A stretch of DNA of 64,000 nt from Lysobacter_I brunescens (lineage in GTDB: Bacteria > Pseudomonadota > Gammaproteobacteria > Xanthomonadales > Xanthomonadaceae): the NCBI RefSeq assembly GCF_042677005.1, contig NZ_JBHTIF010000001.1, positions 1,612,001 through 1,676,000 of the forward strand, read 5' to 3'. The position numbers and the translations under genes are program-made. The notes below the pieces were generated by a model. The model worked only from the letters and a program-made list of their open reading frames with translations. It was not told the DNA's origin and ran no database searches. Within the stretch, counting starts at the first letter, position 1; each line of letters opens with the position of its first letter. Positions 34,238-44,594 of this stretch are shown piece by piece.

Positions 34238-35191
34238 TCAGTCGTCGATGCGCAAGACGCCCTGGCGGGTCCGGTCCAGGTACAGGCGCAGGACGTCGGG
34301 GCGGGCGTAATGCCCCACCGGGTCGAAGTTCTGCCGCTCGCGGTAGACCCGGGCGTGGTCCAGGTCGACGCAGAACACGCCTTCGCCTTCCTGCGGCGGC
34401 AACAGCCACTGGCCATCGGGCCCGGCGACCGCGCTGCCGCCGTCGGCGCAGACCGCCGGCAGGCGTTCGCGCAGCAGGTCGGCATGCGGATGGCTGTCCG
34501 GGATGTCCTCGCGGCGCATCGGTGCGCCGACGCTGACCACGTAGCTGCGGCCTTCGCGCGCGACGAAACGGGTGATGTCCTCGGTGTTGCGCCGGCTGCC
34601 CGGCCACACCATCAGGTGCAGGTCCTCGCCCTGCGCGGACAGCGCGGCGCGCGGCAGGGGCATCCAGTTTTCCCAGCAGTTGAGCGCGCCGATCGTGAAC
34701 GGTCCGATCGGGAACGTGCGCAGCCCGGCGCCGTCGCCCGGCGACCAGACCAGCCGTTCCTCGTAGGTCGGCATCAGCTTGCGGTGCACGTTGCGCAGCG
34801 CGCCCGCGTCGTCGATCAGCATCAGGCTGCAGTACAGACTGTGCCCGCCGCGATCGTCGGCGCGCTCGATCGTGCCCAGCGCCACCCACAGGCCTTGGCG
34901 TCGCGCGGCCTCGCGGATCGGATCGAGATCACCGCGCGGCACCGACACCGCCTGTGCGCAGTAGTGCGCATACAGCGACTTCTGCAGGTCGTCCTCGAAG
35001 CGCGCGCCGTCGGTGTGCTCGATCCAGAACGGATAGCCCGGCAGCAGCGCCTCGCCGAACACCACCAGCTTCGCGCCCTGCGATGCCGCGTCGTCGATCG
35101 CCGCGACGATCTTCCGCGTCGTGGCCTCGCGATCGAGCCACACCGGCGCGATCTGGGCGAGGGCGACGCGGAGGGTGGTGTTGTCGGACAT
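34238..35191 (-). CDS. Nitrilase
   Basis: A 317-residue carbon-nitrogen hydrolase that converts nitriles to carboxylic acids and ammonia. The catalytic triad is visible: Glu47 (VFGEALLPGYP), Lys138 (VHRKLMPTYEER) and Cys172 (GALNCWENWMP). CWENxMPL after the Cys is the mark of true nitrilases rather than amidases. Length and start (MSDNTTLRVALAQIAP) are normal for the class. The substrate, perhaps an arylacetonitrile or plant-derived nitrile, is unknown. It lies upstream of the c-di-GMP enzyme gene and downstream of sdaA across a paired repeat. Confidence 0.93.
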   Translation of the reverse strand: MSDNTTLRVALAQIAPVWLDREATTRKIVAAIDDAASQGAKLVVFGEALLPGYPFWIEHTDGARFEDDLQKSLYAHYCAQAVSVPRGDLDPIREAARRQGLWVALGTIERADDRGGHSLYCSLMLIDDAGALRNVHRKLMPTYEERLVWSPGDGAGLRTFPIGPFTIGALNCWENWMPLPRAALSAQGEDLHLMVWPGSRRNTEDITRFVAREGRSYVVSVGAPMRREDIPDSHPHADLLRERLPAVCADGGSAVAGPDGQWLLPPQEGEGVFCVDLDHARVYRERQNFDPVGHYARPDVLRLYLDRTRQGVLRIDD

Positions 35192-35262
35192 CGAACACTC
35201 CTGACCAAGAGGCGCGTCGAGTGTAGCGGGGACCCATTAGCTTTGTAGCAGGGCCGCTTTGT

Positions 35263-35335
35263 AGGAGGGCCTTCAGGCCCGAGCTTTTCCGCTCTTCACA
35301 CAACGCAAAAAAAGCTCGGGCCTGAAGGCCCTCCT
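35263..35335. repeat. Paired palindromic repeat, 26-bp perfect arms
   Basis: Arms 35263-35288 and 35310-35335 are exact reverse complements with a 21-bp spacer. Each arm has an inner palindrome GGGCCTTCAGGCCC-type core. The arms have different sequence from those at 21261 and 37704, so this is a second element type in the same BIME-like form. It lies between nitrilase and sdaA. Confidence 0.85.
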
Positions 35336-35359
35336 GCGTGAAGCGGAACATCGCGTGCA

Positions 35360-36742
<1,383 letters not shown>

Positions 36743-36988
36743 GGGATGCTCTTCCGTCGGGACGACCGCCGGGCCGATGCGGGCAGCCGGGCAATGCGTC
36801 GATCTGCATGGGGCGGCGCGCGCGCCGTCCCGCGTCCCGAACCCGCGACCGGACGTCGGCCGCGTGCCGGCGAAACGTAGACGATATTCTAGGTCGTCAT
36901 GTCGATGGCTGTCTCATGCGTTTTTGGCATGGACAAGCCATGCGCGCCCGTATGTTCCGGGCGCGTCGCCGACGGCGGCGTGTCGCGG

Positions 36989-37285
36989 TCAGTCGTACCA
37001 GCGGTTGCGGATCGACGCCATCTGCACGCCGACCTTCTGCGCGATGGGCACCTGCGTCTTCATGAAGGCGATGGCCCTGGCGCGATCGGTGACCTTGGCG
37101 GTGAGGCTGACGCGATAGGGATAGTCCGGATTCCGGCGCGGGTGATGCTTCAGCTTGACCCGGGTGGTCTGCAGCCCGGCATCGCGTGCGCCGCGCGTGT
37201 CCAGTCCGAGCGCGGCCGCCCAGGCGCCGAGGTCCTTGGTCCAGTAGCTCGTGACCAGGCGCTGCTTGCGTGCGGTGTCCTTCAT
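36989..37285 (-). CDS. Hypothetical 98-residue protein
   Basis: A 98-residue basic protein with no family that I recognise. It contains LVTSYWTKDLGAWAAALGLD and ends QKVGVQMASIRNRWYD. A long frame upstream was rejected as start; MKDTARKQRLVTSYW at 37285 is the first protein-like start. It is divergent from a glutaredoxin-like gene, 136 bp apart. Hairpins lie in the 246-bp stretch between its end and the sdaA start, which has no gene. Confidence 0.6.
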   Translation of the reverse strand: MKDTARKQRLVTSYWTKDLGAWAAALGLDTRGARDAGLQTTRVKLKHHPRRNPDYPYRVSLTAKVTDRARAIAFMKTQVPIAQKVGVQMASIRNRWYD

Positions 37286-37421
37286 CGATGTCCCCTGTGT
37301 GTGATCCGGATGGCGGCATGGACGGTCATGGTGCATCCGCCGGCCGCCCCATGTCCCCCGGGCGCCCGATTCGATACCGGTATGATGCCGATGCCCGATT
37401 CCGAACAGGCTTGCAACCCAC

Positions 37422-37676
37422 ATGGCCACCGACCCCGCCCTGGTGCTCTATCAGCGAGACGACTGCCACCTGTGCGATCTCGCGCTGGCGGTCCTGGCCG
37501 AGGCCCGTGCGCCTGCGTTCGAGAGCGTGTTCATCGATGACGATACGTCGCTCGAAGCCGGATACGGCCATCGCGTGCCGGTGCTGCGCGACACGCGGCG
37601 CGGCATCGAGCTGGACTGGCCGTTCGACGCGGACCGCCTGCGTGGCTGGCTGGCCGGCGGATCATCGGGTTCGTAG
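37422..37676 (+). CDS. Glutaredoxin-like thiol protein
   Basis: An 84-residue thioredoxin-fold protein of the DUF836 group, with redox CHLC at Cys15-Cys18 (YQRDDCHLCDLA) followed by the cis-Pro region HRVPVLRD. The role is probably thiol-disulfide exchange in the cytoplasm; targets are unknown. It has no signal peptide. ATG 37422 gives MATDPALVLYQRDDC. Downstream are two intergenic palindromes, then convergent YceI genes. Confidence 0.85.
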   Translation: MATDPALVLYQRDDCHLCDLALAVLAEARAPAFESVFIDDDTSLEAGYGHRVPVLRDTRRGIELDWPFDADRLRGWLAGGSSGS

Positions 37677-37695
37677 AGCGGATCGAAGATCCGCT
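37677..37695. repeat. Short palindromic relative of the 37704 repeat
   Basis: AGCGGATC (37677-37684) and GATCCGCT (37688-37695) are an exact inverted repeat with spacer GAA, preceded by TCGTAG. The flank GTAGAGCGG matches the arms of the paired repeats at 21261 and 37704. Confidence 0.55.
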
Positions 37696-37703
37696 GCCTT
37701 GGT

Positions 37704-37776
37704 TCTTGTAGAGCGGAGCTTGCTCCGCTCGCTTCTTCAGGGAAAGCCAGAGCGGAGCAAGCTCCGCTCTACAAGA
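37704..37776. repeat. Paired palindromic repeat, 27-bp perfect arms
   Basis: Arms 37704-37730 and 37750-37776 are exact reverse complements with a 19-bp spacer. The core TAGAGCGGAGCTTGCTCCGC is shared with the element at 21261-21330, so the two are copies of one family. Confidence 0.9.
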
Positions 37777-37785
37777 GCCTGTGGA

Positions 37786-38331
37786 TCACTTCGCGACGAA
37801 CACCACCTTCGTCGTCACCTTGATCTCGTTCGGGATGACGCTGGTATCGGCCCAGTCGCCGCCGCCGACGCCGAAATCCAGGCGCTTCACCGTCGCCGAG
37901 CCCGCCAGCACCGGCTTCGCGCCCGGCGTCCAGGTGAAGGTCAACGTCACCGGCTTGTTCACGCCGCGCAGGCTCAGCGTGCCGTCGGCGGCGTACTTGT
38001 TGCCGCCCAGGCTGCGGAACTTCGTCGCGGTGTAGCGCGCCTGAGGAAACTTCTTGCTGTTGAAGAACGACGCGCCGTGCAGTTCGCCGTCGTAGTCGGC
38101 GTTGCGCGTGGTCGCGGTGGCCAGCGGGATGGTCACGTCCAGCTTCGCGGTGGCCAGCTGCGCCGGATCGAACGAGAAGGTGGTGGCGAAGCCCGGAAAG
38201 GAGCCGTTGAAGGCTTCGCCCTGGTACTTTCCGGAAAAGCCGAGGCTGGAGCCGGTGGTCTGGGCGTAGTTGGCGGCGAAGGCCGGTGCGGCGGCCAGGG
38301 CCAGGGTCAGCAGAAGCGTCTTGCGCAACAT
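37786..38331 (-). CDS. YceI-family periplasmic protein
   Basis: A 181-residue secreted lipocalin-like protein of the YceI family, with signal peptide MLRKTLLLTLALAAAPAFA. Family features include SSLGFSGKYQGEAFNGSFPG, FDPAQLATAKLDVTIPLAT, the FFNSKKFPQARY block and a beta-rich C-terminus. YceI proteins bind polyprenyl or isoprenoid lipids in solved members; the ligand here is unknown. It sits directly after a cytochrome b561 gene (7 bp), with a second YceI gene on the far side. Confidence 0.9.
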   Translation of the reverse strand: MLRKTLLLTLALAAAPAFAANYAQTTGSSLGFSGKYQGEAFNGSFPGFATTFSFDPAQLATAKLDVTIPLATATTRNADYDGELHGASFFNSKKFPQARYTATKFRSLGGNKYAADGTLSLRGVNKPVTLTFTWTPGAKPVLAGSATVKRLDFGVGGGDWADTSVIPNEIKVTTKVVFVAK

Positions 38332-38338
38332 GATGCGT

Positions 38339-38962
38339 TCACTCGTTGGGGGATTGCGGGGAAGAGGCCGGCGGTGCGGCTTCGGTTGCGCCTGCGGTGG
38401 TCGCGTGCACCTTCAGCCAGCCGCGCGGCAGCATGCGCGCCAGCGTGGCGTCCTGCTGGAACAGGTGGTGGTAGAACGCGGCGCCGGCGTGCGCGGCGAC
38501 CATCAGCGCGAGCAGCCAGAACATCAGCTCGTGCGCTTCCTCGGCGGCTTCATGCAGGTCGTGGCTCTCGCCGACGATGTCCGGCAGGTTGAACAGGCCG
38601 AACCACTGCAGCGGGTAGCCTGCGGAGGAATTCACCACCCAGCCGCTGATCGGGATCGCGAACAGCAGCACGTAGATCCCGAGATGCGTCAGCGTGGCGA
38701 TGCGTTCCTGCCAGCGCGGCGAGCCCGGCACCGGATGCGGCGCGCCGGCGATGAGGCGCCACAGCACGCGCAGCACGACCAGACCGAGGATGGTCAGGCC
38801 GATCGACTTGTGCAGGGCATAGGTCTTGATCTTCTCCGGGCCGTTGGGCAGGTCGCCCATGGTCAGGCCGATGTAGGCGATGACGACGATCAGGACGACG
38901 GTGGTCCAGTGCAGCAGCTGGCTGACGCCGCCCCAGCGGTCGGCAGGGTTTTTCAGGCTCAT
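38339..38962 (-). CDS. Cytochrome b561 family protein
   Basis: A 207-residue four-helix diheme membrane protein that passes electrons between quinone and periplasm. Candidate heme histidines lie in VSQLLHWTTVVLI, YALHKSIGL, and AHAGAAFYHHLF near the end. It is flanked on both sides by YceI genes, a set recurrent in proteobacteria and consistent with quinone-linked redox chemistry. Start MSLKNPADRWGGVSQLLH; the spacing to the downstream YceI gene is 7 bp. Confidence 0.9.
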   Translation of the reverse strand: MSLKNPADRWGGVSQLLHWTTVVLIVVIAYIGLTMGDLPNGPEKIKTYALHKSIGLTILGLVVLRVLWRLIAGAPHPVPGSPRWQERIATLTHLGIYVLLFAIPISGWVVNSSAGYPLQWFGLFNLPDIVGESHDLHEAAEEAHELMFWLLALMVAAHAGAAFYHHLFQQDATLARMLPRGWLKVHATTAGATEAAPPASSPQSPNE

Positions 38963-38995
38963 GGTCGAGGGTCCGTAGGTGGGTCCGGGGGGATG

Positions 38996-39682
38996 TCAGG
39001 AAGAGGCGGGCGGCGCAGGATCGGTTGCGCGGCCGGTTGAGGCGTCGGTTGCGTCGTCGGTTGCGCGGTCGTCCGCGTCGTCGGCCTTGCCACCCTGGCG
39101 CACGGCTTCCGCCTCGATGCGCAGCTCGACGCTGTCTCCGATCACGCTGGCCCAGGCGTCGATGCCGAAGGCCTTGCGGCTCAGGGTGGCCGTCGCCGAG
39201 AACCCGACCGTGCGCCGGAACGGCGGCAGCGGATGGCGTTTGAGCGCGTTGAGCTTCACGTCGAGGGCGACCGGCTGCGAGACGCCGCGCAGGGTCAGGG
39301 TGCCGTGGACCCGGGCGCGATCGGCGGCGAGCGGTTCGACCCGGGTCGAGACGAATTCGGCGGTCGGGTGGTCCTTCGCATCGAGCAGGTTGCCGGCCAG
39401 CGTGGCCTCGTTCCACTTCGCGTCGCCGAGGTCCACGCGGGCGATCGGCACCGAAGCCTTGAGCGAGGCGGTGGTCCAGTCCTCCGGATCGAAGACCAGG
39501 GTCCCGGTGCTGCCCGAGACGGTGCCGATGGCGTTGGAGAACCCGGCATGGCTGATCGCGAACATCACGCGCGTGTGCACCGGATCGAGCCGGTAGGTGT
39601 CCGCCTCGGCGGCCAGCGCCGACAGGGGCAGCAGCAGCGACAGGGCGGCGATGCGACGGAGGCGGTGCAGGGTGGGCGACAT
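38996..39682 (-). CDS. YceI-family protein with Asp/Thr-rich tail
   Basis: A 228-residue YceI protein with signal peptide (cut near SALAA-EADT). YRLDPVHTRVMFAISHAGF and LVFDPEDWTTAS are typical. After the domain (about residue 195) a low-complexity tail repeats A-T-D (DDRATDDATDASTGRATDPA), encoded by short direct repeats of CGGTTGCG/CGTCGG type at 39020-39070. The gene leads a YceI-b561-YceI unit. The tail may vary by slippage between strains. Confidence 0.88.
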   Translation of the reverse strand: MSPTLHRLRRIAALSLLLPLSALAAEADTYRLDPVHTRVMFAISHAGFSNAIGTVSGSTGTLVFDPEDWTTASLKASVPIARVDLGDAKWNEATLAGNLLDAKDHPTAEFVSTRVEPLAADRARVHGTLTLRGVSQPVALDVKLNALKRHPLPPFRRTVGFSATATLSRKAFGIDAWASVIGDSVELRIEAEAVRQGGKADDADDRATDDATDASTGRATDPAPPASS

Positions 39683-39827
39683 CGGCGATCCCGGCAGGAG
39701 GTCTGTCCGATTCTAGGCCGATGCCGCAGGATATGCCGCCCCTGGCGGCTGCAACGGTTCATTGCGCGGGGGGATGGGCGCCGGGAGAGGGCGCCCGCAG
39801 GGACTTTCATCGACACGGGAACGTCGC

Positions 39828-42800
39828 ATGCACACGCGAAGCAGGCAGTTGGGCGCTGCTCAGGCCATCTCGATCCGGATCGCGCGGGCGATCGGTCTGG
39901 CTGTCGCTGCGGCCTCGATGGCAACGTCCTGCGCCTGGGCGCGGGACGGCGGCATCACCCAGCGTTTCGTGCGTTTCGGCCCCGCCGATGGCCTGCCCGC
40001 CGAGATCAATGCCCTGGGCGTGGACCGGGCCGGGGTGCTCTGGGCCGCGACCGGCGACGGGCTGATGCGCTACGACGGCACGGCACTGACGCTGCTGCGA
40101 CGCGCGCGCGGCGTGCAGGGCGGCTTGCCCGACAACGACCTGAAGACGCTGGCGATCGATCGCGACGACCGCGTCTGGGTCGCTTCGAGCGGGGCCTTGA
40201 GCATGCTCGACGTGCAGCGTCGCGACATCGCGCAGATCCGCTTCGCAGGCGAGTCCGCCGCCTGCGATGACGATATCGTCACGCTCGCGGCGGCGCCGGA
40301 TGGCGCGATGTGGCTCGCGGGCCAGAGGCCGGTGCTGTGCAGGATCGGGCGCGACGGTGCGATCCAGCGAATCGCGCTCGGCGCGAGCGACGCGATGCGC
40401 GGCGATCCCGTGGTGATGCTGGCCCGTGGCGCGGACGATGTGCTGATCGGCACATCGTCCGGCCTGTATCGGCTGCGCCACGGGCGCCTGCGCGAACTGG
40501 ATCCAGCGAGGCTCGCCCGGGCCATGGTCTTCCACATCAAGCCCGACGGCGACGGCAGCGCCTGGGTCGGTACCGATCTCGGCGCATTCCGCGTGTCGCC
40601 ACGGGACGAGGTCACCGCAGCGCCGTGGCGCCTCCCCTCGCGCGCGACCAATGCGGTGATTTCGCCGCGCGGCGACGGCGGTTACTGGATCGGCACCGCG
40701 CTCGGCCTGTTCTCGGCGCGGTCGGCCGCGCACCCGGCCGTGCAGGTGCGGCCGCCGCTGCACGAGGACGGCCTGTCGAGCGGCGTCTTCGACCATGCGC
40801 GCGACCACGAGGGCGGCTGGTGGTTCGCCTCGTACGTGCAGGGGCTCTCGTACCTGCCGGCGACCCACGGGCGATTCGGCACGATCGAGGCCATCGCCGG
40901 CGACACGATGTCGCGGATCGATCCTGCCCAGGTCGCAGCAGGCCAGGGCGACCTCGTGTGGCTTGCCGGTGCGCGCGTCCTGCATGCATTGCGTGCAGGC
41001 GGCGACGTGCCGCAGCGGTCGATCGATGCCGATGCGCTCGGACTGCAATGGTTCGATGCGGTGACCACCTGTGCCGACGGCCGGCTGTGGGTCTCGGGCT
41101 TCGACACGGCGGGCATCGATCGCGTCGTGCAGGTCGACCCGCGCACGGGCGCGGCATTGCGCGAGCATCGCGCCCGCGCCGAATCGGCCGCGTCGCCGCA
41201 GGACCTGTTCTGCGCCGACGATGGCGCGCTGTGGGTGTCCCTGCAGGCTGGCGGCCTGCGCGTGCTCGATCGCGATGCGCGCGTCGTGCGCGAGCTGTCT
41301 CCGGACCAGGTCTTCGGCAGCGAAGTGCAGGGCCACGCCGGCATCCTGGCGGGCCCGGACGGCCAGCCGTGGTTCCATGACGGGCATGCGCTGCATCGCT
41401 GGCATGCAGGGCGATTCGAGCCCGTCGCCGTGACGGCGGGCGACGATGGCGAACCGATCCAGGCCGTCGCCTTCGTCGCGCCGGACACCTGGTGGATCGC
41501 GCGCTTCGGTGCGCTGGAGCGTCACCTCTGGCGCGATGGCCGGCTGCAGCGCCAGGCGGTGTTCGGCCAGGACGAGGGCCTGCCCGGCTTGGATGTCGGC
41601 AGCCTGCTGGTGGCCGGCGACCAGGTCTGGCTGGCGAGCACGCGCGGCCTGCTGCAGTACGACATGCGGCAGCGACGCGCGCGCCTGCACGTCATGCGCG
41701 ACGGCCTGCCCGGACTGGATTTCTCGCAGGCGGGGATGCTGCGCGACGCGCATGGCCGCGCGCTGGCGATGGCGAAGGAAGGCCTTGTGTGGTTCGACCC
41801 CGCGCAGCCCTTGCCCGCACCGAAGATCCCGGCGCTGGCGATCGATGCGGTCGAGCTGCGTCGCGACGAGGACGTGGTCGCGTTCGCGGTGCCGCGCGCA
41901 CCTGGACCCGGCGATGTGCGACGCGTGACGATGGCGCCGGGCGATCGCGACCTGCGCATCGTCGCGCGGGTGATGTCGTTTGCCGATCCGGCGCTGCATC
42001 GCTACCGTTTCCGCCTGCAGGGTTTCGACCCCGACTGGGTGCTGCAGGACGTGCGCGGAGAACGCGTGTTCTCCAGTCTGCCGCCAGGCACGTATCGGCT
42101 CGAAGTGCAGGGTGCGAACGCCGACGGCGCGTGGTCGCCCGCGCGCCGCATCGAGGTCGAGGTGCTGGCGCCGTGGTGGCAGCGCGGCTGGGCCTTCGTG
42201 CTGTACGCGCTCGCAGTGGCCGGCGTGGTCGCCTGGGGCGTGCGTCTCGATCGTCGCCGCACACGACGCCGGCATGCCTACCAGCTGGCGAGACAGAAGC
42301 AGGCGCTGGCCGAGGACGCTTCGCTGGCGAAGAGTCGCTTCCTCGCCAACCTCGGCCACGAAGTGCGCACACCGATGACCGGCGTCCTCGGCATGAGCGA
42401 ACTGCTGCTGGGCACCTCGCTCGACGAACGCCAGCGCAGCCACGTCGGTGCGATCCACCGTGCCGGCGAACACCTGCTGCGCCTGGTCAACGATGCGCTC
42501 GATCTCGCGCGCGCCGAAGCCGGCCGCCTGGAACTGGCGCAGGGCGATTTCGACCTGCATGTCGTGATCGATGACGCCGTCGCGCTGATGCGTCCGCTGG
42601 CCGAACGCAAGGGGCTGCGTTTCGTGATCGAGCGCGAGGCCGACGTGGCGCGCGGCTGGCATGGCGATGCCACGCGCATCCGCCAGATCGTGCTGAACCT
42701 GCTCGGCAACGCGATCAAGTTCACCGAGCGCGGCGAAGTCCTGCTGCGCCTGGCGACGCTGTCGCCGCGCGGCGTGCGTATCGAAGTGATCGACACTGGC

Positions 42801-43421
42801 CCGGGCCTCGATGCGGAACAGCAGCGACGCCTGTTCCGGCGTTTCGAGCAGGCGGAAGGTGCGCGCACCGCCAGCCGCTACGGCGGCAGCGGGCTCGGGC
42901 TCGCGATCTGCCAGGAACTCGCCGTCGCGATGGAGGGCGGCATCGAACTGCGCAGCGCGCCCGGAGAAGGCGCCTGCTTCATCGTGCGCCTGCCGCTCGC
43001 GCCCGCCGCGCTGCCTGCCGAAACCGGGGACGCACGTGGCGAGGCGTCATGCCTGCCCTGCGCGGTGCTGCTGGTCGAGGACGACGCCATCGTCGCCGAT
43101 GCACTGGGCGGCCTGCTGCAGGCGCAGGGACATCGTGTCGTGCATGCCGGTCACGCGCTGGCTGCGCTCACTGCGTTGGCGACCGAAGACGTCGACATCG
43201 CGCTGATCGACCTCGACCTGCCCGGCATGGACGGCCTCGCCCTCGCGCGTCACCTGCGCACGCAGGGCTTCGCCCGCCCGATGATCGCGCTCACCGCCCG
43301 CGCCGACGTCAACGCAGAGCCGCAGGCAATGGCCGCCGGTTTCGATGCCTTCCTGCGCAAGCCGCTGACCGGCGAGATGCTCGCCGAGGCATTGGCGGGG
43401 CATGTGCCGTTGCTTGCATAG
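39828..43421 (+). CDS. Hybrid sensor histidine kinase with periplasmic propeller
   Basis: A 1197-residue two-component hybrid. A signal/anchor region is followed by a long Reg_prop-type propeller (about residues 40-690; FGPADGLPAEINALGVD, EGLPGLDVGSLLVAGDQVWL), a Y_Y_Y-like domain, one membrane helix (about 785-805), a HisKA region with His844 (NLGHEVRTPMTGVLGMSE), a HATPase domain with Asn961 (NLLGNAIKFTERG) and GSGLGLAICQEL, and a receiver with Asp1128 (LIDLDLPGMDG). Reg_prop hybrids commonly sense carbohydrates, but no neighbour confirms this. The start MHTRSRQLG at 39828 precedes the hydrophobic segment. No DNA-binding domain is present, so a partner protein is needed. Confidence 0.94.
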   Translation: MHTRSRQLGAAQAISIRIARAIGLAVAAASMATSCAWARDGGITQRFVRFGPADGLPAEINALGVDRAGVLWAATGDGLMRYDGTALTLLRRARGVQGGLPDNDLKTLAIDRDDRVWVASSGALSMLDVQRRDIAQIRFAGESAACDDDIVTLAAAPDGAMWLAGQRPVLCRIGRDGAIQRIALGASDAMRGDPVVMLARGADDVLIGTSSGLYRLRHGRLRELDPARLARAMVFHIKPDGDGSAWVGTDLGAFRVSPRDEVTAAPWRLPSRATNAVISPRGDGGYWIGTALGLFSARSAAHPAVQVRPPLHEDGLSSGVFDHARDHEGGWWFASYVQGLSYLPATHGRFGTIEAIAGDTMSRIDPAQVAAGQGDLVWLAGARVLHALRAGGDVPQRSIDADALGLQWFDAVTTCADGRLWVSGFDTAGIDRVVQVDPRTGAALREHRARAESAASPQDLFCADDGALWVSLQAGGLRVLDRDARVVRELSPDQVFGSEVQGHAGILAGPDGQPWFHDGHALHRWHAGRFEPVAVTAGDDGEPIQAVAFVAPDTWWIARFGALERHLWRDGRLQRQAVFGQDEGLPGLDVGSLLVAGDQVWLASTRGLLQYDMRQRRARLHVMRDGLPGLDFSQAGMLRDAHGRALAMAKEGLVWFDPAQPLPAPKIPALAIDAVELRRDEDVVAFAVPRAPGPGDVRRVTMAPGDRDLRIVARVMSFADPALHRYRFRLQGFDPDWVLQDVRGERVFSSLPPGTYRLEVQGANADGAWSPARRIEVEVLAPWWQRGWAFVLYALAVAGVVAWGVRLDRRRTRRRHAYQLARQKQALAEDASLAKSRFLANLGHEVRTPMTGVLGMSELLLGTSLDERQRSHVGAIHRAGEHLLRLVNDALDLARAEAGRLELAQGDFDLHVVIDDAVALMRPLAERKGLRFVIEREADVARGWHGDATRIRQIVLNLLGNAIKFTERGEVLLRLATLSPRGVRIEVIDTGPGLDAEQQRRLFRRFEQAEGARTASRYGGSGLGLAICQELAVAMEGGIELRSAPGEGACFIVRLPLAPAALPAETGDARGEASCLPCAVLLVEDDAIVADALGGLLQAQGHRVVHAGHALAALTALATEDVDIALIDLDLPGMDGLALARHLRTQGFARPMIALTARADVNAEPQAMAAGFDAFLRKPLTGEMLAEALAGHVPLLA

Positions 43422-43493
43422 GGTGTCCGCCTGATTGCGCCGCCGATCCCAATGATGCGCGGGCGACTTGCCCGATGCCGTAGCAGCGTCAAT

Positions 43494-43679
43494 TCATGTA
43501 GCGCGTTTTTTTGCAAGCATCAGCAGAAAGAAGACGATGAATCCGATCCACGAAAAGAACAGGCTTGCGAGGACGCCCACGAGCTTGGCCTTGCCGGAGT
43601 AGTCTTTGTTGAAAAGAACAAGGCAGATCGGGAAAAGGATGAAAAGCAGAAGCCAGGTGATGACAAAAAGATCGCCCAT
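43494..43679 (-). CDS. Small two-helix membrane protein in AT-rich island
   Basis: A 61-residue very hydrophobic protein with helices at about residues 4-24 and 31-54 (VITWLLLFILFPICLVLF and LVGVLASLFFSWIGFIVFFL), ending KKRAT. The DNA is AT-rich against its surroundings. I do not recognise it; it resembles small phage- or toxin-type membrane proteins only in size and hydrophobicity. It follows the orphan secreted gene in the same direction by about 100 bp. Confidence 0.6.
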   Translation of the reverse strand: MGDLFVITWLLLFILFPICLVLFNKDYSGKAKLVGVLASLFFSWIGFIVFFLLMLAKKRAT

Positions 43680-43775
43680 TGCAATCGCCTTGGAGAAGAG
43701 GGAGCAATGCCATCGCTATTTTGATGGCGGCGGATGATGGTGTCGCTGCCGCGCATTATGGTGCGGGAGGGCGAC

Positions 43776-44594
43776 TCAGTAGGGTTTGCAGACAACACGG
43801 GATGACTCTGCCCAGCAACGCCATCTGCCATAGGTTACTGGGACGCCAGTCATTGTGTAGATGTGGTTGCGCATGCGGTTGCCAGCGGTGCCATTGGGTC
43901 CTTCGGCGGTGTAGTCGAACTGGGCACCATTCAGTTGGTCCCATGTCATCGGAATTTTGTTCCCGAATTTGTCTTCCGCAGTTCCGTCGACAAAAGTTAT
44001 GGTGTTGTTTATTGCTTCCCATTCAACTTGAATCTTCGAGCCGTCGGAGAAAACGATCGTGATGCGCGTCTTCCCCATGCTGTCATTCCACAGGCTGGCG
44101 ACGGTAACTGCTATCTGATGGACTGTGCCAACCAAAGCGGGAAGTGTGTTTTGCAGGGAGGCGATTTGTGTGGCGCTGTTGAGCCAGTTGGTCAGTTGGG
44201 TGCGTGCGGCTCCTGGGCCGGCAACGTCATACGCAGAAAGATTCTGCGTGTCGCCGTTGGTCGTCAAGGTAACGTAGCCCTTCATCGTGCCGCCCGTGCT
44301 GTGCCAATAGGAAGCCAGCTCAAGCACCTGCAGTTCAATTTCAGGCTCGATCGGAAGCAAGGTTGTCTCGTTGTAACAGACCCTCCCCTCTTCGCAACTG
44401 CGCATGATCTCGTATTTGCGGACTCTGCCTTGCGGCAGGTCGTACACATAATGCGTATCGATTCCGGCCGAACCAGCGCCGCGGCTCTGCGCTTGCGCCT
44501 GGTAGGTCGGTTCATTGCAGTTGTCGCAGCGGATGACCGCCGCCGCAGCATCAAAACAGGGTAGGGCGAGCAAGGCGAGCAAGCAACGCTTCAT
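43776..44594 (-). CDS. Orphan secreted protein in AT-rich island
   Basis: A 272-residue exported protein (signal peptide MKRCLLALLALPCFDAAAA) that I cannot assign. The mature part begins VIRCDNCNEPTYQAQAQ with a CxxC pair, includes RSCEEGRVCYN, and ends WRCWAESSRVVCKPY, so disulfides are likely in the periplasm. A beta-strand region (RITIVFSDGSKIQVEWEAIN) precedes the end. Base composition is well below the surrounding G+C, which suggests lateral transfer. An upstream ATG at 44621 was rejected because it lacks a signal-peptide character. Confidence 0.6.
   Translation of the reverse strand: MKRCLLALLALPCFDAAAAVIRCDNCNEPTYQAQAQSRGAGSAGIDTHYVYDLPQGRVRKYEIMRSCEEGRVCYNETTLLPIEPEIELQVLELASYWHSTGGTMKGYVTLTTNGDTQNLSAYDVAGPGAARTQLTNWLNSATQIASLQNTLPALVGTVHQIAVTVASLWNDSMGKTRITIVFSDGSKIQVEWEAINNTITFVDGTAEDKFGNKIPMTWDQLNGAQFDYTAEGPNGTAGNRMRNHIYTMTGVPVTYGRWRCWAESSRVVCKPY

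Noticed and set aside
36942..36990. Terminator between sdaA and the 98-residue gene
   Set aside because: Hairpins CGCGCCC/GGGCGCG and GCATGG/CCATGC exist, but no T tract lies on the needed strand.
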